From Chenopodium formosanum (taxonomy: Eukaryota; Streptophyta; Magnoliopsida; Caryophyllales; Amaranthaceae), in NCBI GenBank assembly GCA_024500155.1, contig CM044877.1, forward strand, positions 81,762,501-81,826,500: 64,000 bases of DNA, in the 5' to 3' direction. Each line of letters begins with the position of its first letter. Position 1 is the stretch's first letter. Under the pieces are notes generated by a model, which saw only the letters and a list, made by a program, of their open reading frames with translations, made no database searches and was not told the origin of the DNA. A program made the translations under genes and the position numbers. Positions 63,136-64,000 of the stretch are shown here, in pieces.

Positions 63136-63589
63136 TATAGCATTGACGAAGTAATTCTTGTAATAGTTGGAGACACGGTTTGGTCAGTTACGTATAAAAG
63201 TTTATAATTAAATATATTATAATGAATCTTATTTTACAGAACTTTTTGAAACAAAGATGATGGAAATAAAATTGAGTTATTGGACATTTATTAAAAGTTA
63301 TGATTAAATTTGTATATATCTGAAATATTAGAATTCATAGTAAAACTTTATACAACAATTTTATCTTAAAAAATCTATCCAAAAACCGTTTACTTAGTAT
63401 CATATGTGTCACAATAATACCAATGTTAAGACAATTGACGAAAAATTGGAATGCCAAGTGATGTTGTCTCATGACGTGGCTGCGAGATTGACTTTATTTA
63501 TTAGTGGATATGATATGATATAAGTATTATCAAATCAAAAAGTTCATGAATTTGAAATTGGAAATACTTGGAATATGGGAAAATATATT

Positions 63590-64000
63590 ATTGTGATATA
63601 TTTTTTTTCATATAGATCTTAATAATATTATTTAGGATAATATAGTGATATTCTAACATATAAGATAGATTTCTGGTAATTTAATATTGTCTAGCAGTCT
63701 AGGATTAGAAATGTTCAAGTATGGTAGAGTTTTGTATTTCATAGACAATCTCAAATCACCATAAATAATCTATCTTGAAAAATCACAAGATATATATAGA
63801 TTTATGGTTATTTGATATTGTCTTGGATTAGAAATGTTTATGTATGGTAGAGTTTTATATTCATAGACAACATCAAATTACCATAAATAATCTATCTTTA
63901 AAAATCACTAAGATATATAAAGATTTACGGTTATTTGATATTTTCTGGGATTAGAAATGTTTACTTATGATAGAGTTTTGTATTCATAGACAATATCAAA
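63590..64000. repeat. ~123-bp palindromic tandem repeat, runs off the window
   Basis: GGATTAGAAATGTT recurs near 63702, 63825 and 63948. Each monomer has an inverted pair: AGATTTATGGTTATTTGATA is mirrored by TCAAATTACCATAAATAATC, so every unit could fold into a hairpin. The array is cut by the window end. Confidence 0.8.

Larger units (their letters stand above)
60896..64000. other. Intergenic, AT-rich, transposon-bearing
   Basis: No gene is visible. Immediately upstream of the TPD1-like ATG (60896-61000) lies its presumed promoter. T-rich homopolymer tracts occur at 61088-61168. Elements at 61779, 62535 and 63590 are listed separately. Confidence 0.5.

Overview
This window is nuclear DNA of a flowering plant, most likely a eudicot. 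The evidence is AT-rich sequence, spliced genes with GT/AG introns, plant-only families (TPD1-like, CASP-like, X8 callose-binding, ACD11, a nuclear Ycf33 homologue) and many small DNA transposons. The dispersed 'actgaactgaa' elements recall Caryophyllales genomes, but that is a weak inference. There are no operons. Gene models were assembled by eye from splice signals, reading phase and remembered family sequences.

Layout. 1-3556: the 3' part of a satellite-carrying transposon. 3765-4245 and 5746-6328: two single-domain X8 (CBM43) genes; the first has no visible first exon. 7485-18961 (-): ACD11, a ceramide-1-phosphate transfer protein, with a 10.1-kb intron filled by a 1.2-kb tandem repeat array, plus an upstream non-coding exon near 20455-20590. 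20600-28400: a repeat-rich intergenic region with hAT-like and Stowaway elements and a poly(A) retroposon with a 15-bp target duplication. 28403-30893 (+): CASP-like membrane protein. 32256-34902 (-): coiled-coil protein. 35259-39271: a complete copy of the satellite-carrying transposon. 40096-47300 (+): ADA2, the SAGA/GCN5 adaptor, in 12 exons. 48112-54791 (-): BAH plus Agenet chromatin-reader protein. 57878-58411 (+): plastid-targeted Ycf33-like protein. 58953-60895 (-): TPD1-like secreted cysteine-rich ligand whose intron carries a Mutator-like element. 60900-64000: intergenic, with a Stowaway element, another GGGTC-rich element and a palindromic 123-bp tandem repeat running off the window end.

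The genes are functionally independent; the common thread is the repeat landscape. A ~325-bp monomer family recurs in five places: inside two related TIR elements, as part of a 1.2-kb higher-order unit in the ACD11 intron, as a solo copy near 23.6-24.4 kb, and in an ADA2 intron. A TIR starting TAGAG, followed by degenerate (ACCCGACC)n DNA, links several elements. The candidate for something undescribed is this hAT-like family that carries satellite arrays.
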